Origin: Mycolicibacterium elephantis DSM 44368
GTDB lineage: Bacteria > Actinomycetota > Actinomycetes > Mycobacteriales > Mycobacteriaceae
DNA length: 64,000 bases
Assembly (NCBI RefSeq): GCF_004014805.1
Contig: NZ_ATDN01000006.1
Span: 1 to 64,000, forward strand
Direction of reading: 5' to 3'
The position numbers and the translations under genes are program-made. The notes beneath the pieces are model-generated. The model worked only from the letters and a program-made list of their open reading frames with translations, had not been told where the DNA came from and made no database searches. Below, piece after piece: positions 44,808 to 52,981 of this stretch (position 1 is its first letter; the number at the start of each line of letters is the position of its first letter).

Positions 44808-45240
44808 AGATACCGTTCTGGGGATGTGGAAGGCGCTGTCCGCGCGCGATTGGGATCAGGTGAAGACGTTCCTCTCGGACGACTGCATCTACCTCGACGT
44901 GCCCGTCGGCCCGTCCGCGGCGGCGCGCGGACCCGAGGACATCGTCAAGCGGCTGAAGATCGGCCTGGAGCCGCTGGCGTCCTACGAGAACTTCACCGGG
45001 CTGCTGGTCGACAACGGCACCGACGCGATGTACGAACACAGCGAGGAATGGCACTGGCCCACAGGTGAATCCGCTGTCCTGAAGTTCGTCTCGGTGCACA
45101 AGGTGGTCGACGGCAAGATCACGCTGTGGAAGGACTACTGGGACATGGGCGCGCTGGCCAACAACGCCCCGCCGACCTGGATGGAGGACTTCGCGAACGC
45201 CGACATGAGTTGGGTGTTCGACGCGACCGGCCTGGTGTGA
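44797..45240 (+). CDS. Limonene-epoxide-hydrolase-like / SnoaL protein
   Basis: 147 residues, NTF2-like fold: SVEDTVLGMWKALSARDWDQVKTFLSDDCIYLDVP at the start resembles limonene-1,2-epoxide hydrolases, and the later EHSEEWHWPTG and ITLWKDYWD match the catalytic Asp-Arg-Asp area of that group, although I cannot confirm all three residues. The GTG at 44797 has GGAAGG upstream and overlaps the amidohydrolase by 11 bases. It could hydrate an epoxide or serve as an isomerase. Confidence 0.72.
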   Translation: MSVEDTVLGMWKALSARDWDQVKTFLSDDCIYLDVPVGPSAAARGPEDIVKRLKIGLEPLASYENFTGLLVDNGTDAMYEHSEEWHWPTGESAVLKFVSVHKVVDGKITLWKDYWDMGALANNAPPTWMEDFANADMSWVFDATGLV

Positions 45241-45260
45241 GACACCGAGGCCCCGCCGAC

Positions 45261-46622
45261 TCATACGCTCCAGGCCAGCCGGAACCTTTCGGCCAGTTCG
45301 TCGGGCGCCATGTCGCCGTAGGTGGCGTGCTCGTAACGGCGCACCGCGACGGTGGCGTCGACGACCTCGTCACCGAGGATCGAACGCAGCAACGACGATC
45401 GGTCCAGCCGCTCGATCGCCTCGCGGTGATCCGGTGAGAGCAGCGCGATGCCGGCCTGTTCTCGTTGCGCGTCGGTCAGGGTGGCCGGACCGACGGTCGT
45501 CTCCTGCCCCAGGGACAGCTCGCGCTCGATGCCGTCGAGCGCCAACCCCAGGATGGTGGCTGTTGCGAGATACGGGTTGGCCGACGGGTCGATCACCTTC
45601 ACCTCGACGTTGGCGCCGCACGGGTTGCCCGGCCCGCCGATGAGGAAACGCACTGCGGCTTCCCGGTTCTCGGTGCCCCAGCAGACGTACGCACCCGACC
45701 AATGCCCCGGCTTCAGCCGCATGCCGGACAGCACCGAGCCGCACAGCACCCCCTGCGCCTCCGGCAGCCCGGCGATCAGCCCGGCGATCGCCGACTGGCC
45801 CTCTGGCGTCATCGAGCCGACACCGTCTCCGCCCGAGAACAGCGGGGTGTCGTCACGGGTGAGCGAAAAGTGTTGATGCGAGCCCGATCCCACACTCTCT
45901 GCGAACGGTACCGGCGACAGGCTGACCCGCAGTCCGTGCTTGCGGGCGACGCGGCCGATGATGATGCGCATGAGCACCAGTTGGTCGGCCGCGGCCAGCG
46001 GCGGCACCGGGGACAGCGAGATCTCGAACTGGTTGCGCCCGTACTCGGGGTGGAACTGCTCGATCGAAACACCTGATCCGGCTGCGGCATTGGTGACGTC
46101 ACGAACGAAGCCCTCGAACTCCAGCACGCCGGCCAGCCCGTACTGAGCCCACAGGTGCGACGGCAGCCGCGCGCCGTCCGGGCCCACCAGCACGAATTCC
46201 ATCTCGTGCCCGACGACCGCGTCGATGCCCGCGTCGGTGAGCCGTTCGGCCACCCTGCTGAGCGCACCGCGGCTGCAGTAGGGATCGGGCGAACCGTCCT
46301 GGTTGAAGAAAGCGCCAGGGGCCCAGGCCAATCCGTCCCCGAGGATACGAAGCGCGCCGAGGTCGATGCGGATCCGCTGATCCCCGACCACGCCGATCGC
46401 ATCGCCGAACACGATGCCGGTCTGGTCGATGGCGAACACATGCCACACCGGGCTGGCGCCCAGTCCGGGATCGGCGAACGTGCTCATCCGCCGGAGCGGC
46501 ACGGTCTTGGCCAGCGTGAGCCCCGCGGGGTTGACGACCGTGCCGATCAGCGTGATCACCCCGTCGGCCTCGAGTTGGGCGATCGCGGCGGCTGCGAGCG
46601 GTTTGGCGGCGCGCGATGTCAT
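45261..46622 (-). CDS. glnA3: Glutamine-synthetase-like ligase, GlnA3 type
   Basis: 453 residues of the GS superfamily but not a true GS. The beta-grasp domain (about 15-110) is followed by the catalytic domain with HEMEFVLVGP, QFHPEYGRNQFEISLSP, GSGSHQHFSL and the NPCGANVEVKVIDPSANPYLA segment. Some canonical ATP- and ammonia-site residues are replaced, as in GlnA3/GlnA4, which couple glutamate to polyamines or ethanolamine in Streptomyces. Length and place beside an MFS gene and bfrA match Rv1878 (glnA3). A role in gamma-glutamylation of an amine is the best inference. Confidence 0.85.
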   Translation of the reverse strand: MTSRAAKPLAAAAIAQLEADGVITLIGTVVNPAGLTLAKTVPLRRMSTFADPGLGASPVWHVFAIDQTGIVFGDAIGVVGDQRIRIDLGALRILGDGLAWAPGAFFNQDGSPDPYCSRGALSRVAERLTDAGIDAVVGHEMEFVLVGPDGARLPSHLWAQYGLAGVLEFEGFVRDVTNAAAGSGVSIEQFHPEYGRNQFEISLSPVPPLAAADQLVLMRIIIGRVARKHGLRVSLSPVPFAESVGSGSHQHFSLTRDDTPLFSGGDGVGSMTPEGQSAIAGLIAGLPEAQGVLCGSVLSGMRLKPGHWSGAYVCWGTENREAAVRFLIGGPGNPCGANVEVKVIDPSANPYLATATILGLALDGIERELSLGQETTVGPATLTDAQREQAGIALLSPDHREAIERLDRSSLLRSILGDEVVDATVAVRRYEHATYGDMAPDELAERFRLAWSV

Positions 46623-46651
46623 GCGCTAATTCTGCGTGCTCGCGCGGGCGG

Positions 46652-47134
46652 TTACAGCGTGATCTTGCAGCTTTGGCCGATGTCGAGGGTGCGCAGCATC
46701 CGGCCCATGCCCAGCCACATCGCGCACGACAGCGCCAGATCGGTGAGCAGTTCGTCGTCGAGGTGCTCGCGGCACCGCGCCCAGAAGTCCTCGTCGTCGC
46801 GCAGGCCGGTGTGGTCGTTGGCGAACCGTTCGGCGAACTCCGCGGCGAGGCGCTCCTGGGTGCTGTAACCCGGCCACGTCCGCCACTGCGCGGCATGGTC
46901 GTAGAGATCCTCGTCGACGCCGGCCGCCACCCCCTGCGAATCCCGGGTGTTCTGGCACACGACGCATTCGTTGGCCAGGGCGATGACCATCCTGGCCAAC
47001 TCGCGCACGCGCATCGGCAGCCGATTCTTGGTGTAGACCGCGTTGGTGAAATTGGCCATCGCGCTCCCGATGTCGGGCGACTTGACCACCCAGGCCGCCG
47101 CGTCGTCGTCGGCGAAGTCTCCTATTCGGCTCAT
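46652..47134 (-). CDS. AhpD-like carboxymuconolactone-decarboxylase-family protein
   Basis: 160 residues. All-helical with the redox pair C57-V-V-C60 in the ECVVCQNTR motif and a neighbouring helix typical of AhpD. Such proteins act as thiol reductases for peroxiredoxins or as decarboxylases. The His upstream in true AhpD is not obvious here. A KstR-type operator lies 31 bases upstream of the start. It is upstream of glnA3 on the same strand with a 29-base gap, so both may be cotranscribed. Confidence 0.82.
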   Translation of the reverse strand: MSRIGDFADDDAAAWVVKSPDIGSAMANFTNAVYTKNRLPMRVRELARMVIALANECVVCQNTRDSQGVAAGVDEDLYDHAAQWRTWPGYSTQERLAAEFAERFANDHTGLRDDEDFWARCREHLDDELLTDLALSCAMWLGMGRMLRTLDIGQSCKITL

Positions 47135-47164
47135 GGCCGAATCGTACGCGGGCGGGTGCGAAGT

Positions 47165-47178
47165 TGGAACACGTTCTA
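47165..47178. promoter_or_regulatory. KstR-type operator (TGGAACACGTTCTA)
   Basis: A full match to TnnAACnnGTTnnA, located 31 bases upstream of the AhpD-like gene start and 24 bases from the end of the decayed MFS gene. Confidence 0.65.
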
Positions 47179-47201
47179 ATACGCGGGCGGGGCCGCGGCA
47201 A

Positions 47202-48695
47202 TCATGTCGCGGCGCCGGTCATCTCCGCCTGCTCGCGGTCCCAGTCCCGCTGAACCAGCATCCGATGCGCGATGCGCTCCAGCGCCGCCTCGCCCTGCGC
47301 TCGATCCGGCCTACCCTCGAACGCCTGCGACGCGGCCAGCTTCTCGGTGATCTCGTTGACCAACACCGAAGACGCGGTGTCCACCTGACGGGCGGTGCCG
47401 ATAGATCTGGATCAGCGCCCACAGCCGCGCGACGTCGAGTTCACACCCCGGCCGGCCGGCGATGCTGCGCAGCCTGATCTCGGGCGAGTGCCGCAGCAGT
47501 CGGCCGATCGCGGACTCCAGCACCTGGTCCGGAGTGTCGGTGCCGGGCATCGCGAACCCCTCACCGAGATCCACGCCGCCGGCCTCCATCTCGTGCAGCG
47601 GCACCTCTTTGAGGGTCAGCGCGACGAGCAGGCCGATGAACGCGACCGGTGCGGCGAACAGGAACACCAATCCGAGCGAGTCGGCGTAGGCGGTGACGAT
47701 CGGGGCGGCGACGTCGTGCGGCAGCTGGTGCAACACCTGCGGCGACTGCGCGGCCGCCGGCGGCGCACCGCTGACGGCGAGCGCCGCACCGATCCGACCG
47801 TCGACGAAGTTGGCGAACAGTGAGCCGAAAACCGCTGCGCCGAACCAACTTCCGATGGCCCGAAAGAAAGTCACACCGGAGGTCGCCACGCCGAGATCGT
47901 CGAAGCCGACCGTGCTCTGCACGATCAGGATGAGCACCTGCATGCACATGCCGATCCCGGTCCCGAGGACGAAGAGGTAGAGCGACTGCAAGAGCACCGA
48001 GGTGTCGGCGTCCATCCGGGACAGCAGGACAAAGCCCGCCACCATCACCGCGGTGCCCACGACCGGAAAGACCTTGTAGCGTCCGGTGCGGCCGACGACG
48101 GCGCCGCTGCCGATCGAGGTCAGGAGCAGACCGAGCACCATCGGCAGCGTGCGCAGCCCCGACTCCGTGGCCGAGACCCCGTCGACGAACTGCATGTACG
48201 TCGGCAGGAACGTCAACGCGCCCAGCATCGCGAACCCGACGATGAACGACAACACACAGCACACCGTGAAGACCGGGCTGGCGAACAGCCGGATCGGCAG
48301 GATCGGTTCGGCCGCGCGGCTTTCCACCCAGAGGAAGACGGCGAGCGCGGCCACCGAGCCGACGAACAGGCCGATGATCGTCGGAGAGCCCAAGGCGTAG
48401 GTGCTGCCGCCCCCCAACTCGTGGCCAGCGTGAGGCCCGCCGCGCCGAGGCCGACGAACACGATGCCGGCGTAGTCGATCGTGGGCCGGTCCCGGCGGCC
48501 GAGCGCGGGGATGGCGGCCGCGGCCACGAAGAGCACCACGATCCCGACCGGCACGTTGATCCAGAACGCCCACCGCCAACTGAGGTGGTCGGTGAAGTAG
48601 CCACCCAGCAGCGGGCCGATCACCGTCGTCACGCCGAAGACGGCACCCAGCGCGCCCTGATAGCGGCCGCGATCCCGCAGCGGAATGACCTCACC
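47202..48695 (-). pseudogene. Decayed DHA2-type MFS transporter (Rv1877-like)
   Basis: Recognisable drug/H+ antiporter (DHA2, EmrB-like) sequence in several frames. It begins abruptly at a GEVIPLRDRGRYQGALGAVFG segment (48695) that normally lies about 120-130 residues into such proteins, so the first helices are gone. A C6 run at 48410-48415 shifts the frame: WGGGSTYALGSP resumes in a different frame. A second shift near 47395-47402 separates QIYRHRP from the C-terminal QVDTASSVLVNEITEKLAAS...RMLVQRDWDRE, and the sequence usually between them is shortened. An intact homologue sits between bfrA and glnA3 in H37Rv. Sequencing error could explain the C6 shift but not all lesions. Confidence 0.8.
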
Positions 48696-48771
48696 ACCGT
48701 CGGCAGCGCGGTCGTTGCCGGGACGGCACGGGCGAAGACGCGGGTCGGCGATCAGGCGCGGGTGGTGACCG

Positions 48772-49257
48772 TCACAAGCTGGTCGGTGGCCGCGAGACGC
48801 ACTGCGCGGCGTAGAGCTCGTCGCCCAGCTTGTCCATCAGCTGCAGCTGGGTTTCGAGATAGTCGATGTGTTCCTCTTCGCTGGCGAGGATCTTCTCCAG
48901 CAGGTTCGCGGTCGTGGCGTCTTCCTTCTCGCGGCACATGATGATCCCGGGCTTCAGCCGCGCCATCACCTCGTACTCGATCGCCAGGTCGGCCTCGAAT
49001 TGTTCACGCAGATTCTGGCCGATTCGCAGAGAAAACAAACGCTGATAATTCGGCAACCCGTCGAGTATGAGGATTCGGTCGGTGATGTCTTCCGCATGAT
49101 TCATTTCGTCGAATGATTCTTTGCGGGTGTATTCGGCGAGCTCGGTGAAGCCCCAATTCGCCTGCATCTTCGAATGCAGGAAATACTGGTTGATGGCCGT
49201 GAGTTCGCTTGTCAATTGCTCGTTGAGCAATTTCAGAACGTCCGGGTCGCCTTGCAT
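48772..49257 (-). CDS. bfrA: Bacterioferritin BfrA
   Basis: 161 residues. The four-helix ferritin core shows ferroxidase ligands: Glu in LTSELTAINQYFLHSKM, DEMNHAEDITDRIL, and EEEHIDYLETQL. The heme-binding Met lies in DEMNHAED. BfrA stores iron as a 24-mer with heme at dimer interfaces. AAGGAG precedes the ATG at 49257. The upstream spacer (241 bases) carries an IdeR-like inverted motif nearer to the divergent gene. In M. tuberculosis bfrA is activated by IdeR with iron. Confidence 0.93.
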   Translation of the reverse strand: MQGDPDVLKLLNEQLTSELTAINQYFLHSKMQANWGFTELAEYTRKESFDEMNHAEDITDRILILDGLPNYQRLFSLRIGQNLREQFEADLAIEYEVMARLKPGIIMCREKEDATTANLLEKILASEEEHIDYLETQLQLMDKLGDELYAAQCVSRPPTSL

Positions 49258-49446
49258 CGTGGCTCCTTGGCACCTTGAGGGCTGATCAAGTGTCGCTGTC
49301 GGTCGTGCGCCACCCAATCTAGTGCACAAGCGGGCCGCTAGACAGTGTTTGAGCTTGTGGGACGCGGCATTTCGGCATTTCGGCGAGCGTTGGGCGTGCC
49401 ATGGGCCGCCGAGCCGGCACAAACTCTGGACTGCCTAGGCTAAGTA

Positions 49447-49466
49447 AGGTTAGACTGTGCTAACCT
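49447..49466. promoter_or_regulatory. IdeR-like inverted repeat with widened spacing
   Basis: AGGTTAG (49447-49453) and CTAACCT (49460-49466) are the exact half-sites of the IdeR box, but separated by 6 bases rather than 1. TAAGGTTAG at its left end matches the left half of the consensus. It lies 33 bases before the gene at 49499 and 190 bases before bfrA. Partial or altered iron regulation is possible. Confidence 0.45.
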
Positions 49467-49498
49467 CTTCGCGGCACGTCGAGCAGGCAGGAAAAGAG

Positions 49499-50134
49499 AT
49501 GAGTGAGAACAATTTGCACTCGCTTATTCTCGCCTGCGACTTCCGCGTCGACGACGTCGAACGGATGTGGGATTGGCTGAAAAAGCACCGTGACGGATTG
49601 GCGTCGATAGGCGCCCACCATGTCGTGCTCTATACGTCGATTTGGGAGCCGCGACGAGTATTGGTCACGATCGGAATTCGACGGGCCGGCTCCATCCGGG
49701 AGGTTTTGCGGTCCCCCGCGATATTCGAGTGGTTCGACATCTCCGGCGCCGATGACATTCCGCCCATATTCGGCGGCGAAGTGGTGGAGAAGATCGACCT
49801 CTACCCGCCGTCCCCCGTAGATCATGTCGGGCGCGTGGTGGTCGGTGTCATGTCGTCGGTGCACGACGTCGGCGCGTTGATGGTCAAGGTGCATGACGGG
49901 CTGGACCGGTTCAAGCGTGGCGGCGTTCGCAAGATCTGGGTGTATCGGGCGCTCGACGACGGGCACGAGGTGCTGATCCTGCAGGAGATCGAGGACGAGG
50001 TCGCCGCCCGGCAGTGGCTCGACCACCCCGATGCCGCCGCCGAATGGATGTGCCAAGCGGGTTTCGGCCCGTACCCCACCCAGTTCGTGGGCAGGTTCGC
50101 CCACATCATGAGCATCGACGAGCGAAGCGGTTAG
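49499..50134 (+). CDS. Hypothetical protein next to bfd, dimeric alpha/beta-barrel-like
   Basis: 211 residues, unrecognised. Start ATG at 49499 with AGGAAAAGAG upstream. Two similar halves are visible: LHSLILACDFRVDDVERMWDWLKKHRDGL in the first and GRVVVGVMSSVHDVGALMVKVHDGLDRFK in the second, both beta-alpha-beta, ending in strands with IWVYRAL and VLILQEIED, like duplicated ferredoxin-like (antibiotic-biosynthesis monooxygenase type) domains. No cofactor motif. It lies eight bases before bfd and downstream of the IdeR-like repeat, so a link to iron or heme metabolism is inferred by position only. Confidence 0.7.
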   Translation: MSENNLHSLILACDFRVDDVERMWDWLKKHRDGLASIGAHHVVLYTSIWEPRRVLVTIGIRRAGSIREVLRSPAIFEWFDISGADDIPPIFGGEVVEKIDLYPPSPVDHVGRVVVGVMSSVHDVGALMVKVHDGLDRFKRGGVRKIWVYRALDDGHEVLILQEIEDEVAARQWLDHPDAAAEWMCQAGFGPYPTQFVGRFAHIMSIDERSG

Positions 50135-50142
50135 GGACGCCG

Positions 50143-50337
50143 ATGTTTGTCTGTCTGTGCATGGGAATCACGAGCAACGACGTCGACGAGGCCGTCGCAA
50201 ACGGAGCGACGACGTCCAAGCAGATCGCCGAGGCGTGTGGCGCCGGCGGTGACTGCGGGCGCTGCCGGCGCACCCTGCGCGCGATCATCGCATCCAACCA
50301 TGAGGTCAACGGCTGCCCCAAGGCCGTCAACCACTAG
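50143..50337 (+). CDS. bfd: Bacterioferritin-associated ferredoxin Bfd
   Basis: 64 residues, a [2Fe-2S] ferredoxin of the BFD type. Cluster ligands are C4 and C6 (VCLCMG) and C38 and C41 (GGDCGRC), the C-x-C...C-x2-C pattern of Bfd. It donates electrons to the heme of bacterioferritin to release stored iron. The bfrA gene, its partner, is divergent and 0.9 kb away; the unknown gene at 49499 is in the same operon eight bases upstream. Confidence 0.9.
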   Translation: MFVCLCMGITSNDVDEAVANGATTSKQIAEACGAGGDCGRCRRTLRAIIASNHEVNGCPKAVNH

Positions 50338-50361
50338 CGCCGCGCCGCGCCTCATCGCGGA

Positions 50362-51141
50362 TCACCGGGCTGCGCGGCGACCGGTGAAGTCCGCGAGCGC
50401 CTCGGCGTTGGCCGCGCCACCCATCAACACGGTGAAGTGTTCGATCTCCCTGGCCGTCGCGGCGGCGATCTCCGGGCGGGTCGGGGCGACGATCGTCTGT
50501 TTGACCGCCATCAGGCTTGAAATCGGTTTGTCGGCAAGGATGTTGGCGTGTCGGCGGGCCTGCGGCAACAGGTCGTCGGGTTCGCACACCTTCCACGCCA
50601 ACCCCATCCGGTGCGCCTCTTCGGCGTCCACCCACTCCGATGACATCAGCAGCCACGCGGCGTTCTGCCGTCCCATCAGCCGCGGCAACAGATACGACGA
50701 CGCGGCCTCCGGCGCGACCCCGAGGCTGGTGAAAGGGGTCTTCAACTTCGCGGTCGACGACATGAACACCAGGTCGGCGTAGCCGAGAATCGTTGCGCCG
50801 ATACCGACTCCGACGCCGTTGACCGCGCAGATCAGCGGCTTGGGCAGGTCGGTGAGCGCGTCGATCATCGTGGAGAAGTGGCTGCCCTGCTCGTTGAAGG
50901 CGGGATCGGTGATGCGGCGCTGCATCTCGTTGAGGTCGTTGCCCGCGCTGAACGCGCGACCCGCACCGGTGAGCAGCACCACTGCCACCTCGGGATCGGC
51001 GGCGGCGTCGCGCAACGCGGTCGCGGTGGCGTGATACAGCTCTTCGTTGAAGGCGTTGAGGACCTCGGGCCGGTTCAACGTGAGGGTGCGCACCCGGTTC
51101 TCGTCGCTGATCTGCAGTGGCATCGATTGCTCGTCGGTCAC
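50362..51141 (-). CDS. Enoyl-CoA hydratase / isomerase family protein
   Basis: 259 residues, crotonase fold. Oxyanion-hole glycines in AFSAGNDLNEM and NGVGVGIGATILGYADLVF; the catalytic Glu usual in hydratases is present in the segment after FTSLGVAPEAASSYLL. It likely hydrates or isomerises an enoyl-CoA. The GTG at 51141 gives a 4-base overlap with the EthD-domain gene. It is the last gene of the five-gene operon that includes the nitrile-hydratase-like subunits. Confidence 0.85.
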   Translation of the reverse strand: MTDEQSMPLQISDENRVRTLTLNRPEVLNAFNEELYHATATALRDAAADPEVAVVLLTGAGRAFSAGNDLNEMQRRITDPAFNEQGSHFSTMIDALTDLPKPLICAVNGVGVGIGATILGYADLVFMSSTAKLKTPFTSLGVAPEAASSYLLPRLMGRQNAAWLLMSSEWVDAEEAHRMGLAWKVCEPDDLLPQARRHANILADKPISSLMAVKQTIVAPTRPEIAAATAREIEHFTVLMGGAANAEALADFTGRRAAR

Positions 51142-51866
51142 CGGTCGACTGTACGACGCAGCGGATTGCCGGCAAACGGGGTGCGATAGACGTAGCGGCT
51201 CGTCGGGACGGTGTCGACGTCGCGGTTGGCGCCGAATGCCGCGGTGCTGGCAACCATCCGCTCCATCCGGTCCCGCAGGTCGTCGTCGTCGGCGGCGCCG
51301 AAGAAGGCGTGCAGGTCCGAGATGGCCTCTTCGGGGAACAGTTCCTCGACGATGGCGGCCAGCGTCGGTGCGTCCGGCGTCAGCGACCGGACGACGGCGT
51401 TCTGTGTGTAGCCGAACGTCGCCTGGGTCTCGATGGCCACCGGGGTGTGGTCGATGTGCCACCGCGCGAGCCAGGTCGCCTCGTCCATGTCGGCGGGCCG
51501 GCGCAGCAGTGCGACGTTGGCCAGGCCCGGGCTGCGCTGGCCGGGCACGGTGTCGGGCGGGGCCAGCGGAACGGACTCGGTGACCAGATAGGCGGCGACG
51601 TCCCCGGCTTCGTGCTGCAACCGCGCGACCGCGGCCCGCACCTGTTCGCCGTAGGACTGTTGCGTCCACAGCGTGACGAACGCGACCACCGGGGGCTCCA
51701 TCGTCGTCAGCGTCATCAGCGAGTCCCGCACCGCGGGGTCGCGCAGGTTGATGGCAAGGCCCGGCAGGTCCATGTCGAGTAGGTCGGCCGCCACCCGGGC
51801 GCGCATTCGCGCACACCATTTTTCGTCCGCCTCGGCGCCTCGCAGCGTGATGATGACTTTCTCCAC
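51138..51866 (-). CDS. EthD-domain protein
   Basis: 242 residues. The EthD motif WLARWHIDHTPVAIETQATFGYTQNAV (about 130-156) marks a ferredoxin-like dimeric fold, with a second, more degenerate repeat at the N-terminus. EthD proteins accompany P450 ether-degradation and polyketide pathways; some act as decarboxylases. Here the partner is the enoyl-CoA hydratase (4-base overlap) and, 45 bases upstream, the nitrile-hydratase-like genes. Confidence 0.78.
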   Translation of the reverse strand: MEKVIITLRGAEADEKWCARMRARVAADLLDMDLPGLAINLRDPAVRDSLMTLTTMEPPVVAFVTLWTQQSYGEQVRAAVARLQHEAGDVAAYLVTESVPLAPPDTVPGQRSPGLANVALLRRPADMDEATWLARWHIDHTPVAIETQATFGYTQNAVVRSLTPDAPTLAAIVEELFPEEAISDLHAFFGAADDDDLRDRMERMVASTAAFGANRDVDTVPTSRYVYRTPFAGNPLRRTVDR

Positions 51867-51911
51867 GCTGCCGAACCCTACCGTGGCTGCGGCGGCGCGC
51901 GTGGTCGGCGG

Positions 51912-52268
51912 CTAGGCCTCCAGCCGGTCGCGGATCTCGGCCATGCGCCGGCTCAGTTCGGTCTCGTCGATGATGCCGCGGGCGACAAGAGAATGCGCCA
52001 GCGCCACCAGCTGGCTCTCCGGGTACGGCAGGTCCGCGTACAGCGTCGCCGACAACTCGTCCTCCTCGTCGCGACGCTCCTTGAAGTCCGGAACCTCGGC
52101 GTCGCAGGCGGCGCGGTCGAGCGCGTCGCACATGCCGTCGAGGCTGGTCTTCCACGGCGGCACCGGGTTCTCCACGCCGTACTTGGCCGCCATCCGCGGC
52201 CACACCTGATTGCGGCGCACGATGTCCTGTAGCGGTGCGACCGAGCGCGACTTCTCGGCGGCGCTCAT
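51912..52268 (-). CDS. Third nitrile-hydratase-like subunit (beta-N-terminal type)
   Basis: 118 residues. Its C-terminal half, LPYPESQLVALAHSLVARGIIDETELSRRMAEIRDRLEA in broken view, parallels the large subunit's LPYYGRWLLAVARVLVEKHHISLGELSERMAEVADRY, showing common origin. The size is that of thiocyanate hydrolase alpha (126 residues) or of the P14K/NhlE-type self-subunit-swapping chaperone that inserts metal into nitrile hydratase. It starts at 52268 inside the end of the alpha-like gene (4-base overlap). Whether it is a structural subunit or an activator is open. Confidence 0.8.
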   Translation of the reverse strand: MSAAEKSRSVAPLQDIVRRNQVWPRMAAKYGVENPVPPWKTSLDGMCDALDRAACDAEVPDFKERRDEEDELSATLYADLPYPESQLVALAHSLVARGIIDETELSRRMAEIRDRLEA

Positions 52269-52966
52269 GAACTCGACGCCGGATGAATCGCGGGGCGGGT
52301 CTGGGTGATCACGTTGGTCGTCACACCGGGTTTGGGCAGCGCGACTCCGATCAGACAGTCCCGCGTGACGATCTCCGTCAACTGGTTCTCGGTCCAGTCC
52401 TCGGTGCCCTCCGGACGCATCGGCATCACCATGAACCGGTGCTTCTGATTGGAATCCTGCACCCGGATCGCGACGTCGTCGGGCAGGTACAGGCCGAATT
52501 CGGCGAGCACCTGACGTGGCCAGCGGACCAGGCGGCGCCGGTAATTCGGGGTGCGGTACCACTCGGGTGAGTTGCCGAGGATCGGGCGCGGATAGCACGA
52601 GCACAACGCGCAGACGATGACGTGGTGCACCCCGGGTGTGTCCGCGAGGATCTCGAACGCGGTGAAATCGCTTGGGGTGCCGAACCCCGTCGGCTCCATC
52701 CAGTCCACGCCGACTTCCTTGCTGGCCGCCATCGGTTCGCTCAGCGCGAGCCTCTTGAACTCGGGATCCACCCACGCCCGCGCCACCAACCGGGCCGCGG
52801 GTGTCGGGCCGATCTGCTCGGCGAACTCGGTGAAGCGGCGATGCTCCTCGGCAGTGAAGATGCCCTTCTCGATACACAATTCGCGTAGCGCGATCTCGAG
52901 CACCTCGAAGTCGGTGATCTCGTCGACCATCGGGGCGATGGTGCGTTCGTGATCGTGATCGCTCAT
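52265..52966 (-). CDS. Nitrile hydratase alpha / thiocyanate hydrolase gamma-like catalytic subunit
   Basis: 233 residues. The metal claw C119-A-L-C122-S-C124 and the following YPRPILGNSPEWYRTPNYRRRLVRWPR match the catalytic subunits of nitrile hydratases and thiocyanate hydrolase. Co-type enzymes have CTLCSC and Fe-type have CSLCSC; this one has Ala at the second position, so metal type is unclear. Downstream catalytic-area residues are in place (EFGLYLP, VQDSNQKHRFMVMPMRP). It hydrates a nitrile to an amide or hydrolyses thiocyanate. The operon order is beta-like, alpha-like, third subunit. Confidence 0.88.
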   Translation of the reverse strand: MSDHDHERTIAPMVDEITDFEVLEIALRELCIEKGIFTAEEHRRFTEFAEQIGPTPAARLVARAWVDPEFKRLALSEPMAASKEVGVDWMEPTGFGTPSDFTAFEILADTPGVHHVIVCALCSCYPRPILGNSPEWYRTPNYRRRLVRWPRQVLAEFGLYLPDDVAIRVQDSNQKHRFMVMPMRPEGTEDWTENQLTEIVTRDCLIGVALPKPGVTTNVITQTRPAIHPASSS

Positions 52967-52981
52967 AGGCGCCCCTTTGGC

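Noticed and set aside
49443..49461. Canonical IdeR box (19-base TTAGGTTAGGCTAACCTAA type)
   Set aside because: Only the left half aligns; several right-half positions fail at normal spacing, so it is reported only as a widened repeat.
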